Source: Bacillus subtilis (GTDB taxonomy: Bacteria; Pseudomonadota; Alphaproteobacteria; Rhizobiales; Rhizobiaceae). From it: a stretch of 64,000 bases of DNA. Below are positions 55,438-64,000 of this stretch, piece by piece. The position numbers and the translations under genes were made by a program. A model generated the notes under the pieces. The model was not told the DNA's origin and did not search any database. It saw nothing but the letters and a program-made list of their open reading frames with translations. The DNA is taken from positions 806,001 through 870,000 of the forward strand of contig JAHREI010000002.1 of NCBI GenBank assembly GCA_021733665.1, read 5' to 3'. Position 1 is the first letter of the stretch. Each line of letters starts with the position of its first letter.

Positions 55438-56910
55438 TCAGCGAACAAACTGACGGTAAATTACACCATCCCGCTCAATATCCAAACGCCATAATGCATT
55501 GCGCCCGGCAGAAAGAACAGTCTGCAGATCATCCACATTGCCAATCGCTGTACCGTTTACGCCGCGTACAATGTCACCTGCGCGTAAATTCATGGCCTGT
55601 GCCGGTGTATTGTCTTTAATACCGCTGATCATAACACCGCGTGTTGTCGGTGCCACACGAGCTTTACGGGCGAGCTCCGGCGTAATGTCCTGCACCTGAG
55701 CACCAGCAAGCGGGTTACGGCCTGTAATCTCACGTGCCGGCACTTCTTTTGGCGGCTGGGCAAGCTTAACTGCAACATCACGGGATTTACCGTCATTGAG
55801 CACGGTCATCTGCACTGTCTTGCCAATACCGGCAGTCGAAACGCGATAGGCCAGTGCATCCGGATTATCGACTTTGACACCATCAATGGCAGTAATCACT
55901 TCACCGACCTTAATACCGGCCTCTGCAACCGGACCTTTTTCAACAAGCTCGGTGATCAACGCACCGGAAGGCTGTCTCAAACCAAGACCGGCAGCAATAT
56001 CCGGTGTAATCGCCTGAAATGTTGCACCAACATAAGGACGCTCAAACTTGTCACTGCCGCTTTCCGCAGATTTGACCACTGCGGCAACCATATTGGACGG
56101 AATAGCAAAGCCAATACCGACAGAGCCGCCGCTACGGGAATAGATAGCAGTATTAATCCCGATTAGATTTCCCTGCATATCAATCAGCGCACCGCCGGAA
56201 TTACCGGGATTGATCGCCGCATCCGTCTGGATAAAAAAGTCAAAGTCCGAGACACCGACCTGCGTACGCGACTGAGCCGAAACGATACCACTCGTCACGG
56301 TCTGTCCGACACCGAACGGATTACCGATAGCCAGCACCAGATCACCAACCTCAACCTTATCGGAATCGGCCAATTTTACAGTCGGAAGTTGCTCTTTGGC
56401 ATCAATCTTGAGAATGGCCAGATCAGTCGTCACATCATTGAGCAACAGCTTAGAGGAAAACTCACGGCCGTCAGCCAGCGCAACTTTAATATCGTCAGCA
56501 CCATCAATCACGTGATTATTGGTCACAATCAGACCGGAACCATCCACGATCACGCCGGAACCGAGCGATTGCTCAAAGCGCGGCTTATTCGGGCGCATCT
56601 GGCCGCCGAAAAACTGTTCAAAAAACGGATCACCGGCAAATGGCGAACGCTGTTGAACTTTACGACCGGCATAGACATTTACAACGGCACCGGAAGTCGA
56701 TTTCACCAAAGGCGCATAGGATAGCTGAATATCACTATGGGATTGCGGCACCTGCTTCTCAGCGATCGCAGGTGTGCTGACAGCCGGAGCAAAAACAGAA
56801 ATAGTACCTGCCGCAATAACACCCGTTAGCAAAACTGCCAGACCGGCCTTGTAAATTTTGCCAAGACGCCCTGACGCATTGGCCGGATCATTCTGCAGAT
56901 GTGCACTCAT
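55438..56910 (-). CDS. Do-family periplasmic serine protease (DegP/HtrA type)
   Basis: 490 residues. A signal-anchor or signal peptide lies near residues 21-50 after a polar N-terminus. The protease domain has the triad His in 'IVTNNHVIDGAD' near residue 137, Asp in 'TTDLAILKID' near residue 166 and Ser in 'NPGNSGGALIDMQG' near residue 240. Two PDZ domains follow (about 290-380 and 400-480). It degrades or refolds misfolded envelope proteins. Its place between rplQ and rarA is shared with other Hyphomicrobiales. Confidence 0.94.
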   Translation of the reverse strand: MSAHLQNDPANASGRLGKIYKAGLAVLLTGVIAAGTISVFAPAVSTPAIAEKQVPQSHSDIQLSYAPLVKSTSGAVVNVYAGRKVQQRSPFAGDPFFEQFFGGQMRPNKPRFEQSLGSGVIVDGSGLIVTNNHVIDGADDIKVALADGREFSSKLLLNDVTTDLAILKIDAKEQLPTVKLADSDKVEVGDLVLAIGNPFGVGQTVTSGIVSAQSRTQVGVSDFDFFIQTDAAINPGNSGGALIDMQGNLIGINTAIYSRSGGSVGIGFAIPSNMVAAVVKSAESGSDKFERPYVGATFQAITPDIAAGLGLRQPSGALITELVEKGPVAEAGIKVGEVITAIDGVKVDNPDALAYRVSTAGIGKTVQMTVLNDGKSRDVAVKLAQPPKEVPAREITGRNPLAGAQVQDITPELARKARVAPTTRGVMISGIKDNTPAQAMNLRAGDIVRGVNGTAIGNVDDLQTVLSAGRNALWRLDIERDGVIYRQFVR

Positions 56911-57301
56911 ATTTTTATCCCACTTTTCGGAAACCGACTGATTAAGAGGAATATAGGCTGCAAAACAGGACGGAAAAGAGGCTGATCCACAAACATAAAA
57001 TTAAATTATTGTAACAAAACAGAAGCTTATAAAAAAAACATAAGCTGGCATAATATTTTAAATAGCCTGACATATGCGGCACAACTTATTACACGAGAAA
57101 ACTGCGAGCACGCAGGCTCTCAGCCTAGGAGGAAAATTGTATAAAACGCACGCGGAATCTGAGTATATCAGGCAATGGGCACAAACACAGACTGATTTCC
57201 TGCAATGTATGTAAATAGCAAGTTTTTCAATCTCCAAGTAAACCAACAAATAAAAAAGGGGCCGTGAGGCCCCTTAATTTATGCAATCTGTTTGAAACAG
57301 A
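56911..57301. other. Intergenic between rplQ and the DegP-type gene
   Basis: 391 bases with the rplQ terminator at its right end and the DegP promoter expected in the A+T-rich remainder (56950-57060). No gene is seen. Confidence 0.5.
57251..57276 (-). terminator. Terminator after rplQ
   Basis: AAGGGGCC/GGCCCCTT stem with loop GTGA; on the minus strand it ends in TTTTTTA. It closes the rpsM-rplQ unit. Confidence 0.9.
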
Positions 57302-57727
57302 TTATGCAGCTTCTGCTTCAGCAGCTTCTGCTTCAACGCGTGCACGATCAGCAGCGCCTTTAGCAGTGATGTCGCGTTCTACGAACTCAACAACTGCCAG
57401 AGGAGCGTTATCACCGAAGCGATAGCCTGCCTTCATGATACGGATGTAGCCGCCGTGACGGTCAGCATAACGGGTTGCCAGAACGTCAAACAGTTTCTGA
57501 ACCAGCTGTACATCGCGGATAGCCGAAATGGCCTGACGACGTGCATGCAGATCACCGCGCTTGCCGAGAGTGATGAGCTTCTCAACGATCGGACGGATTT
57601 CCTTTGCCTTAGGCAAAGTTGTTACGATCTGTTCGTGTTCAATCAGCGAAGCAGCCATATTGGCGAACATTGCCTTACGGTGGCTTGCAGTCCGGTTCAG
57701 CTTACGGAGTGTTTTTCCGTGGCGCAT
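57302..57727 (-). CDS. rplQ: Ribosomal protein bL17
   Basis: 141 residues. The N-terminal '[20 protein letters not shown]' pattern (split) and '[23 protein letters not shown]' (split) are the L17 core. The C-terminal tail is Ala/Glu-rich with an imperfect '[10 protein letters not shown]' repeat, which is common in alphaproteobacteria. It starts 40 bases after rpoA and is the last gene of the unit. Confidence 0.98.
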   Translation of the reverse strand: MRHGKTLRKLNRTASHRKAMFANMAASLIEHEQIVTTLPKAKEIRPIVEKLITLGKRGDLHARRQAISAIRDVQLVQKLFDVLATRYADRHGGYIRIMKAGYRFGDNAPLAVVEFVERDITAKGAADRARVEAEAAEAEAA

Positions 57728-57767
57728 GAGCCTTCTCCTTTAAAATCTATTCCGGTCGCAACCGGTC

Positions 57768-58781
57768 TCAATATTGATCTTCGTAGCGCTTAGCGAGATC
57801 TTCGATATTTTCCGGCGGCCAGGTCGGGATTTCCATACCAAGATGGAGTCCCATCGACGCCAGAACTTCTTTGATTTCGTTCAGCGACTTGCGGCCGAAA
57901 TTCGGAGTCCGCAGCATTTCGGCTTCTGTCTTTTGGATCAGATCACCGATGTAAACGATGTTGTCGTTCTTCAGGCAGTTTGCTGAACGTACAGACAGTT
58001 CCAGTTCGTCCACTTTCTTGAGGAGAGCCGGATTGAATGCCAGTTCTGCAACCTGTTCCTGCGGAGCTTCCTTCTGCGGCTCGTCAAAGTTGACGAAGAT
58101 CGCAAGCTGGTCCTGAAGAATACGAGCTGCGTAAGCAACTGCATCTTCACCACTGACAGAGCCGTTGGTCTCAACATTGAGGATCAGCTTGTCATAATCG
58201 AGAACCTGTCCCTCACGGGTGTTTTCGATTTTGTAGGAAACTTTACGTACCGGTGAATAGAGGCTGTCAACCGGAATAAGACCGATCGGAGCATCTTCAG
58301 CGCGGTTACGGTCAGCAGGCACATAGCCCTTGCCCGTATTGACAGTGAATTCCATGCGGATTTCAGCGCCCTCATCGAGGGTGCAGATGACGTGATCCGG
58401 ATTAAGGATTTCAACATCACCAACCGTCTGGATATCACCAGCCGTTACGACGCCTGGTCCTTCCTTACGGACAACCATGCGCTTAGGTCCATCGCCTTCC
58501 ATACGGATAGCGATTTCTTTAACATTCAGTACGATATCGGTTACGTCTTCACGCACGCCGTTGATCGACGAGAATTCATGCAGAACGCCGTCAATCTGAA
58601 CAGCGGTCACCGCAGCACCGCGCAGCGAAGAAAGAAGAACGCGACGCAGCGCGTTACCCAATGTCAGACCATAACCGCGTTCAAGCGGTTCAGCCACAAC
58701 AGTGATCTTGTTCTTCGAGCCCTGGGAAACAAAATCAACCTTGTTAGGCTTGATCAGTTCCTGCCAGTTTTTCTGAATCAT
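57768..58781 (-). CDS. rpoA: RNA polymerase alpha subunit
   Basis: 337 residues, the normal length. The N-terminal dimerisation domain has '[19 protein letters not shown]' near residue 34. A linker leads to the C-terminal DNA- and activator-binding domain with '[21 protein letters not shown]' (split near residue 262) and '[23 protein letters not shown]' (split). It follows rpsK by 105 bases and is followed by rplQ. Confidence 0.98.
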   Translation of the reverse strand: MIQKNWQELIKPNKVDFVSQGSKNKITVVAEPLERGYGLTLGNALRRVLLSSLRGAAVTAVQIDGVLHEFSSINGVREDVTDIVLNVKEIAIRMEGDGPKRMVVRKEGPGVVTAGDIQTVGDVEILNPDHVICTLDEGAEIRMEFTVNTGKGYVPADRNRAEDAPIGLIPVDSLYSPVRKVSYKIENTREGQVLDYDKLILNVETNGSVSGEDAVAYAARILQDQLAIFVNFDEPQKEAPQEQVAELAFNPALLKKVDELELSVRSANCLKNDNIVYIGDLIQKTEAEMLRTPNFGRKSLNEIKEVLASMGLHLGMEIPTWPPENIEDLAKRYEDQY

Positions 58782-58886
58782 GTGCTTTCCTTTAATCTAG
58801 CTTTGCCACTATCCAATCGTGGCAACAGAGAGTGGAAACCACGAAAGACCTGAACAAATGTTCTGGCCCTTGCGGCGATGAACTGA

Positions 58887-59276
58887 TTAGACGCGACGCT
58901 TCTTGCGTGGACGGCAACCATTGTGCGGGATCGGGGTCACATCACGGATCGAAGTGATTGTGAAACCTGCAGCCTGCAGAGCGCGAAGCGCTGATTCACG
59001 ACCGGAACCCGGACCGCAAACTTCAACTTCCAGCGAACGCATGCCGTGTTCCTGAGCCTTCTTGGCGCAATCTTCAGCAGCAATCTGAGCAGCAAAAGGA
59101 GTCGACTTACGCGAACCTTTGAAGCCCTGTGCACCAGCTGAAGACCAGGCAATCGCGTTGCCCTGTGCGTCAGTGATGGTGATCAGTGTGTTGTTGAATG
59201 ACGAATTAACGTGAGCAACACCCGAGGAAATATTTTTACGTTCGCGACGACGAACGCGTGCGGCTTCTTTAGCCAT
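58887..59276 (-). CDS. rpsK: Ribosomal protein uS11
   Basis: 129 residues from the ATG at 59276, behind GGAAGGA. Core motifs are '[20 protein letters not shown]' (split), '[18 protein letters not shown]' and '[19 protein letters not shown]', with a basic C-terminus '[11 protein letters not shown]'. A frame five codons longer exists but does not fit the family start. Confidence 0.98.
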   Translation of the reverse strand: MAKEAARVRRRERKNISSGVAHVNSSFNNTLITITDAQGNAIAWSSAGAQGFKGSRKSTPFAAQIAAEDCAKKAQEHGMRSLEVEVCGPGSGRESALRALQAAGFTITSIRDVTPIPHNGCRPRKKRRV

Positions 59277-59514
59277 AACTAGTCCTTCCAATTGATCTCT
59301 ACACCGCCGTAGTACCAGCGGCTACACCGACATGTTTCAGGTTTTAAGGCCTGCTCATGTCTGGATCTGATTATTGGCTCCTTGCGGAACCAAACCTTAA
59401 GATGCTTCGCAAGCGAAGCAAAATCTGTGCTTCATTTTCACCCAAGCGCTAAGTCTTGAGAGAAGACGAGCAAATACCGGAGCTGTTTTAGCAAACAGCT
59501 CCGGCACCAGCAGA
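59277..59514 (-). other. rpsM-rpsK spacer with three stem-loops
   Basis: On the transcribed (minus) strand three hairpins follow in order: 59477-59504 (perfect 12-bp stem CCGGAGCTGTTT/AAACAGCTCCGG), 59404-59419 (GCTTCGC/GCGAAGC) and 59374-59393 (8-bp stem with one G-U pair and a GCAA loop). None has a T run, so they are more likely processing or regulatory elements than terminators. Confidence 0.6.
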
Positions 59515-59883
59515 TTATTTCTTCTTACCGGCGATTGCCTTTGCAGGACCCTTACGGGTACGAGCATTGGTGTGGGTACGCTGACCGCGAACCGGCAGGG
59601 AGCGACGATGACGCAGACCGCGGTAGCAGCCCAGATCCATCAGACGCTTGATGTTCATGGAAACTTCACGACGCAGATCACCTTCAACCTGATAATCACG
59701 GTCAATGGTTTCGCGGATCTGCAGAACTTCAGCATCTGTCAGCTGGTTTACACGGCGATCAAGCGCAATGCCGACCTTTTCCATGATTTCAGCTGCAAAT
59801 TTAGGGCCAATACCGTGAATATATTGAAGTGCAATGATTACACGTTTATTCGTTGGAATGTTTACGCCAGCAATACGTGCCAT
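59515..59883 (-). CDS. rpsM: Ribosomal protein uS13
   Basis: 122 residues. '[15 protein letters not shown]' at the start, '[19 protein letters not shown]' near residue 23 and the basic '[24 protein letters not shown]' region (split near residue 90) identify S13. It opens the rpsM-rpsK-rpoA-rplQ unit. A terminator lies 400 bases upstream, so this unit must have its own promoter in the gap. Confidence 0.98.
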   Translation of the reverse strand: MARIAGVNIPTNKRVIIALQYIHGIGPKFAAEIMEKVGIALDRRVNQLTDAEVLQIRETIDRDYQVEGDLRREVSMNIKRLMDLGCYRGLRHRRSLPVRGQRTHTNARTRKGPAKAIAGKKK

Positions 59884-60347
59884 GCGCTTTCTCCTGAATG
59901 AACCGCAGATAACAGCCTATTGGCTGTTTTATTCATCATACGGTAGTTTAAATGATTACAGCACCTAAAGCGGTGACATTGTAATGTGCTCTACCGAACG
60001 CTATCCGCACATCCACACATTTGTGCAAAGATGCTCATAACACGCTCGAAACCCAAGAGATCCACCAGTACTTTTATCAAGAACCGGATCTGTTCTCTAT
60101 GCCTGCACCGAACCACCGGATACAGACAGCATAAAAATGAACGTAACCGGAATCCGGTCGCATCCATAAAATTAAGCGAATTGTCGCTGTCTTTGACGGA
60201 ATCGAAAGGAAAAGTCAACCTCTATCACCAGAGCGCTGCAAATCCTTACCGTTTCATTAATACCGCAATGAAACTGACGGTTAAAAACAAAAGCCGGCCT
60301 GAAACATCAGGCCGGCTTTTTGTCTTTATCCAAACCAGATAAACTGA
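59884..60347. other. 464-base gap between adk and rpsM
   Basis: It holds the adk terminator (60285-60322) and presumably the promoter of the rpsM unit. No gene is evident in it; a 118-codon plus frame runs against the transcription of both neighbours and has no family resemblance. Confidence 0.5.
60285..60322 (-). terminator. Terminator after adk
   Basis: 14-bp stem AAAAGCCGGCCTGA/TCAGGCCGGCTTTT with loop AACA and T-rich flanks on both strands. It splits the spc-type and alpha-type ribosomal units. Confidence 0.9.
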
Positions 60348-60932
60348 TCAGGCAGGAAGCAGAAGCTTTTCAATTTCTGCTGTAACATCAGCCATAGCGG
60401 CCATGCCATCTACCAGCTTCAACTCACCGGTGCCTGCATAATAGTCAGACAAAGGTGCGGTTTTTTCACGATACTCGACGAGACGCTTGCGGAAAGCTTC
60501 CGGATTATCATCTGAACGAACAGTACCGCCTGCAGCGATGGTTTCCGCAACGCGGTTTTCCATACGCTTGATCAGAGCAGTCTCATCCACTTTCAGCTCA
60601 ATAACCGCATCCAGCTCAGCATGCTTGTCTTTCAGCATACCTGTCAGCGCCTGTGCCTGAGGTACGGTACGCGGATAACCATCGAGGATAAATCCGTTTG
60701 CGCAATCCGGCTGGTCAATGCGATCAGAAACAATCGCATTAACAATCTCATCGGAAACTAACTGACCTGCATCCATAACTGCTTTGGCGCGTTTGCCAAC
60801 TTCAGTCTGTGCAGCAACAGCCGCACGAAGCATGTCACCGGTTGAAAGCTGAGGAATAGCATATTTCTCAGTGAGAATTTTTGCCTGTGTACCCTTGCCT
60901 GCGCCCGGAGGTCCTAAAAGTATGAGTCTCAT
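60348..60932 (-). CDS. adk: Adenylate kinase
   Basis: 194 residues, the short alphaproteobacterial form. The P-loop is '[14 protein letters not shown]' near residue 5 and the AMP-binding block is '[16 protein letters not shown]' near residue 80. The LID region is short and lacks zinc cysteines. The start overlaps the secY stop by four bases (ATGA), so translation is coupled. Confidence 0.97.
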   Translation of the reverse strand: MRLILLGPPGAGKGTQAKILTEKYAIPQLSTGDMLRAAVAAQTEVGKRAKAVMDAGQLVSDEIVNAIVSDRIDQPDCANGFILDGYPRTVPQAQALTGMLKDKHAELDAVIELKVDETALIKRMENRVAETIAAGGTVRSDDNPEAFRKRLVEYREKTAPLSDYYAGTGELKLVDGMAAMADVTAEIEKLLLPA

Positions 60933-62269
60933 CTCGCCCGTCTTCCCCCACGAAGTTTGGATTTTTTGATCAGCCCCTCATATTGATGAGCTATGAGATG
61001 ACCCTGGATCTGAGCAACAGTATCAAGTGTAACGTTGACAACAATAAGCAGGGACGTACCACCGAGATAGAAAGGTACACCGGCCGCTGAAATCAGAAAC
61101 TCAGGTATAAGACAAACCATCACGATATAGATAGCACCGATCACAGTGATACGTGTCAGAACATAATCAATATATTCTGCGGTACGTTCACCCGGACGGA
61201 TACCCGGAATAAAGCCCGAATGTTTCTTCAGCTGGTCAGCAGTGTCTTTAGGGTTAAAGACAATCGCAGTGTAGAAGAAGCAGAAGAAAGCCATCAGCGC
61301 TGCATAAAGGAACATATAGATCGGCTGACCATGACCGAGAGCTGACAGAAGCGTACTTCCCCATGCCGGCATGCTTTCTGTATTTGCGAAGCCGGCAACA
61401 GTTGCAGGCAGCAGCAGCAGAGAAGATGCAAAGATCGGAGGAATAACACCGGCAGTGTTCAGCTTAAGCGGCAGGTGCGAAGTTTCGCCCTGCGCCATGC
61501 GGTTACCCACCTGACGCTTCGGATACTGGATCAGCAGACGGCGCTGAGCGCGCTCGACGAATACGATCACAGCAATCAGAGCGATCGCCAGCACAATAAC
61601 AGCAAGAATCAAAGCTGTGGACAACGCGCCCGTACGGCCGAGTTCGAGCGTACCCGAGATCGCCTGAGGCAGGTTTGCTACAATACCCGCAAAGATAATC
61701 AGCGAAATACCGTTACCGATACCACGTGCAGTGATCTGCTCACCGAGCCACATCAGGAACATAGTACCGCCGACAAGCGTAATCACAGAAGTGATGCGGA
61801 AGAACATTCCAGGTTCAGAAACAATACCACTACCGGATTCAAGCCCTACAGAAATTGCATAGGCCTGCACAAGCGCCAGAAGCACTGTACCGTAACGTGT
61901 ATACTGATTGATAACTTTACGTCCGGCTTCGCCCTCTTTCTTCAGCGCTTCAAGAGAAGGCACCACAGAGGTCATAAGCTGTACGATAATCGATGCCGAA
62001 ATATACGGCATAATCCCCAGCGCAAAGATCGCCATACGGGCAACAGCACCGCCGGCGAACATATTGAACAGCCCCAGCACGCCCTGACTGTGCTGCTGGA
62101 ACGACTGGGCCAGCGCGTCAGGATTAATGCCCGGCAGAGGAATATATGTACCAAAACGATACACAAGCAGAGCCCCAAGCGTAAACCAAATACGCTTCTT
62201 GAGCTCAGTCGCCTTCGAGAAGGCTGAAAAATTCAAATTGGATGCAAGCTGTTCAGCAGCCGATGCCAT
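60929..62269 (-). CDS. secY: Protein translocase subunit SecY
   Basis: 446 residues with ten predicted membrane segments, the channel of the Sec translocon. Motifs are '[12 protein letters not shown]' near residue 43, '[27 protein letters not shown]' (split near residue 68), and the cytoplasmic loop '[20 protein letters not shown]' (split near residue 242). It overlaps adk and follows rplO after 153 bases that include a terminator-like stem. Confidence 0.98.
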   Translation of the reverse strand: MASAAEQLASNLNFSAFSKATELKKRIWFTLGALLVYRFGTYIPLPGINPDALAQSFQQHSQGVLGLFNMFAGGAVARMAIFALGIMPYISASIIVQLMTSVVPSLEALKKEGEAGRKVINQYTRYGTVLLALVQAYAISVGLESGSGIVSEPGMFFRITSVITLVGGTMFLMWLGEQITARGIGNGISLIIFAGIVANLPQAISGTLELGRTGALSTALILAVIVLAIALIAVIVFVERAQRRLLIQYPKRQVGNRMAQGETSHLPLKLNTAGVIPPIFASSLLLLPATVAGFANTESMPAWGSTLLSALGHGQPIYMFLYAALMAFFCFFYTAIVFNPKDTADQLKKHSGFIPGIRPGERTAEYIDYVLTRITVIGAIYIVMVCLIPEFLISAAGVPFYLGGTSLLIVVNVTLDTVAQIQGHLIAHQYEGLIKKSKLRGGRRAR

Positions 62270-62374
62270 GAGATTACTCCGGTCTGTCGTACGTCAGAAT
62301 CTGACGCCCCTCCCCAGATATGCCCATAGACATCAAGACGCAAGTAGGCACATGAAATCAATAGGCATAAAGTT

Positions 62375-62401
62375 GAAAACGGCGGCACTAAGGCCGCCGT
62401 C
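62375..62401 (-). terminator. Terminator-like stem between rplO and secY
   Basis: 8-bp G+C-rich stem ACGGCGGC/GCCGCCGT with a 6-base loop, followed on the minus strand by TTTTC. It is inside an operon, so attenuation or a partial stop is likely. Confidence 0.6.
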
Positions 62402-62422
62402 TTGAAAGGTATTTCTGAGGCC

Positions 62423-62896
62423 TTATTCGGCAGAAGCAGCTTCAGGTAATTTTACCGAACCGCCTGCTTTTTCGATCTTTTCGATCGCAACCTTAGAAGC
62501 ACCGGCGGCTTCAATCACCAGCTTAGCTGTGATTTCACCATCGGAAACAACGCGGAAACCATCCAGAGCGCGACGGATAACACCGGCAGCGATAAGTGCT
62601 TCAGCGGTAACAGATGCTTTTGCATCCAGTTTACCGGCATCAACAGCTTCCTGAATGCGACCAACCGACACAACATTGAACTTCTTAGCGAAGATGTTGG
62701 TAAAACCGCGCTTAGGCAAGCGACGGTAGATTGGCATCTGACCGCCTTCAAAACCGTTGATGGACACGCCGGAACGGGACTTCTGACCCTTCACACCGCG
62801 ACCACCGGTTTTGCCGGAGCCGGAACCGATACCACGACCAACGCGTTTACGGGCCTTGGTTGCACCTGGGTTTTCACGCAGATCATTAAGTTTCAT
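62423..62896 (-). CDS. rplO: Ribosomal protein uL15
   Basis: 157 residues. The N-terminal Gly/Arg-rich region '[28 protein letters not shown]' (split) and '[17 protein letters not shown]' identify L15. It starts 20 bases after rpmD. Confidence 0.98.
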   Translation of the reverse strand: MKLNDLRENPGATKARKRVGRGIGSGSGKTGGRGVKGQKSRSGVSINGFEGGQMPIYRRLPKRGFTNIFAKKFNVVSVGRIQEAVDAGKLDAKASVTAEALIAAGVIRRALDGFRVVSDGEITAKLVIEAAGASKVAIEKIEKAGGSVKLPEAASAE

Positions 62897-62916
62897 AATA
62901 ATTCTCCTGCGCTTGA

Positions 62917-63114
62917 TTAAGCTTCGTCCACAACGCGGACGAGGTGCGCAACCTTGGCAATCATACCACGAACGGAAGGTGTATCTTCCAGTGTGCTGCG
63001 GCGGCGCATTTTGTTAAGACCGAGACCAACGAGCGTAGCGCGCTGTTCTTTCGGACGACGAATTGGGCTACCAATCTGTTCAACGGTAACCGTTTTGCCT
63101 TTAGTCGAAGACAT
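62917..63114 (-). CDS. rpmD: Ribosomal protein uL30
   Basis: 65 residues from the ATG at 63114; a 15-codon longer frame has no family similarity. '[26 protein letters not shown]' (split) is the L30 signature. It lies between rpsE (48 bases) and rplO (20 bases). Confidence 0.97.
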   Translation of the reverse strand: MSSTKGKTVTVEQIGSPIRRPKEQRATLVGLGLNKMRRRSTLEDTPSVRGMIAKVAHLVRVVDEA

Positions 63115-63162
63115 AACTTTGTTCCTTAAGTCCTGGCGAGCCTTACGGCCCTCACCCAATGG

Positions 63163-63723
63163 TTATTCTTCACCGGCAACTACGTCGTGACGACGAGCCT
63201 GCAGTGTGGAATACTTGATACCGCGCTGTGCAGCGATATCTTTCGGGTGCATCTGATGCTTCAGAGCATCAAAAGTTGCACGCACCATGTTATATGGATT
63301 GGATGAGCCAAGCGACTTGGCTACAACGTCCTGAACGCCGAGGGTTTCGAAAACCGCACGCATTGGACCACCAGCGATGATACCTTTACCGGCAGGTGCC
63401 GAGCGAAGAAGAACCTTACCGGCGCCATGACGACCCTGCACATCGTGATGCAGTGTACGGCCTGAACGCAGCGGAACAAAAATCATATCGCGCTTAGCAG
63501 CTTCAGTTGCCTTACGGATAGCTTCAGGCACTTCGCGAGCCTTACCATGACCAAAGCCTACACGGCCCTTCTGATCACCAACAACAACCAAAGCAGCAAA
63601 ACCGAAACGACGGCCGCCTTTAACAACTTTGGCAACGCGGTTGATGTGAACCAGCTTATCTACGAATTCGCTGTCACGCTCTTCGCGGGCGCGATCTTCG
63701 CGATTACGTTCTTTCTGTGCCAT
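63163..63723 (-). CDS. rpsE: Ribosomal protein uS5
   Basis: 186 residues. The S5 motifs '[24 protein letters not shown]' (split near residue 25), '[15 protein letters not shown]' and '[15 protein letters not shown]' are present. In nearly all bacteria rplR is directly upstream, but here no rplR end is found in the 277 bases to the window edge. Confidence 0.98.
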   Translation of the reverse strand: MAQKERNREDRAREERDSEFVDKLVHINRVAKVVKGGRRFGFAALVVVGDQKGRVGFGHGKAREVPEAIRKATEAAKRDMIFVPLRSGRTLHHDVQGRHGAGKVLLRSAPAGKGIIAGGPMRAVFETLGVQDVVAKSLGSSNPYNMVRATFDALKHQMHPKDIAAQRGIKYSTLQARRHDVVAGEE

Positions 63724-64000
63724 TTCCTAATTCCTTTTTCTTTTCCGGAAGCACAAGTGAAACATTAACAAGCTATTAAACCCGAAAATGCACAAATTGA
63801 CACTCACAGCTCGGCACTCTGATAAATCAGAAACCAAACCGGAAGTGTCATAACATCAGATCAAAACCATAGAATGATTATTGAAAATTTGATGCGTAGT
63901 CAGCTTACAGCAATTAAAAAGTGAGTCACTTAAGTCTCACAGCGCTGTAATACAGAAAAAATGTCGTCAAATGCAAGCACCTGACGACATTTTTTAGATT
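63724..64000. other. Region upstream of rpsE without rplR
   Basis: 277 A+T-rich bases. They hold the terminator at 63956-63995 and small palindromes (ACAGCGCTGT at 63940-63949). I find no L18 C-terminus in any minus-strand frame. Confidence 0.6.
63956..63995. terminator. Terminator upstream of rpsE
   Basis: 14-bp stem AAAAAATGTCGTCA/TGACGACATTTTTT with a 12-base loop and T runs on both strands. Confidence 0.85.

Noticed and set aside
60014-60342. Plus-strand frame in the adk-rpsM gap
   Set aside because: Antisense to the ribosomal transcripts, runs into the adk terminator, and has no family similarity.

Overview
The window comes from an alphaproteobacterium of the order Hyphomicrobiales (Rhizobiales), most likely a Brucellaceae relative (Brucella, Ochrobactrum or Pseudochrobactrum type). 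The evidence is the acpXL-lpxXL cluster for the very-long-chain fatty acid of lipid A, an ExoR homologue, an NdvA/ChvA-type cyclic beta-1,2-glucan exporter, the F1-ATPase zeta subunit, the order nnrD-glnB-glnA, and degP and rarA beside the rpsE-to-rplQ ribosomal block. G+C looks close to one half by eye, lower than I would expect for Brucella itself; that is an impression, not a calculation. Almost everything is ordinary chromosomal core. I see no prophage, insertion sequence with a transposase, CRISPR array, tRNA or rRNA.

Layout. 1-16.4 kb holds a SPOR-type protein (cut by the window edge), argS and dgt on the minus strand, then the Fe-S carrier erpA, exonuclease III, exoR, a membrane nuclease coupled to a uracil-DNA-glycosylase-like gene, an Lrp regulator, cobT, a membrane aspartic protease, dusA, a phnM/DUF1045 phosphonate pair and gabD. 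16.5-23 kb holds an AEC transporter and the cluster acpXL-fabF2XL-fabF1XL-adh2XL-lpxXL, which builds the C28 acyl chain and attaches it to lipid A. 23-34 kb is rich in purine synthesis (purB, purC, purS, purQ, purL) with rpe, the zeta subunit and several small enzymes. 34-40 kb holds bolA-grxD, a Bcr/CflA transporter, ttcA with an inositol-phosphatase-like gene, and a DmpA-type aminopeptidase. 41-48 kb holds uvrA, nnrD, glnB and glnA. 48-57 kb holds rluC-eamA-HAD-ATP12, ndvA, rarA and a DegP/HtrA protease. 57-64 kb is rpsE-rpmD-rplO-secY-adk and rpsM-rpsK-rpoA-rplQ, all on the minus strand.

How the genes connect. Several serve the cell envelope of an animal- or plant-associated rhizobial lineage: ExoR is the periplasmic brake on the ExoS/ChvG kinase, NdvA exports periplasmic glucan, AcpXL/LpxXL make long-chain lipid A, and DegP does quality control. 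Purine synthesis is almost complete for the middle steps. ATP12 and the zeta subunit both act on F1-ATPase. GlnB and GlnA are the nitrogen core.

The least explained part is the 1.16 kb gap at 40027-41183 between the DmpA gene and uvrA. It holds a perfect alphaproteobacterial LexA box for uvrA and, facing the other way, a -10 box followed at once by a multi-stem RNA fold, a strong Shine-Dalgarno sequence, two overlapping tiny reading frames and a terminator. I cannot match it to a known RNA. Other points of note are two families of palindromic intergenic repeats that supply stop codons to genes, a ribosomal cluster cut upstream of rpsE, a CobT without its usual catalytic glutamate, and an acpXL cluster without fabZXL that carries a perfect TGTGA-N6-TCACA palindrome.
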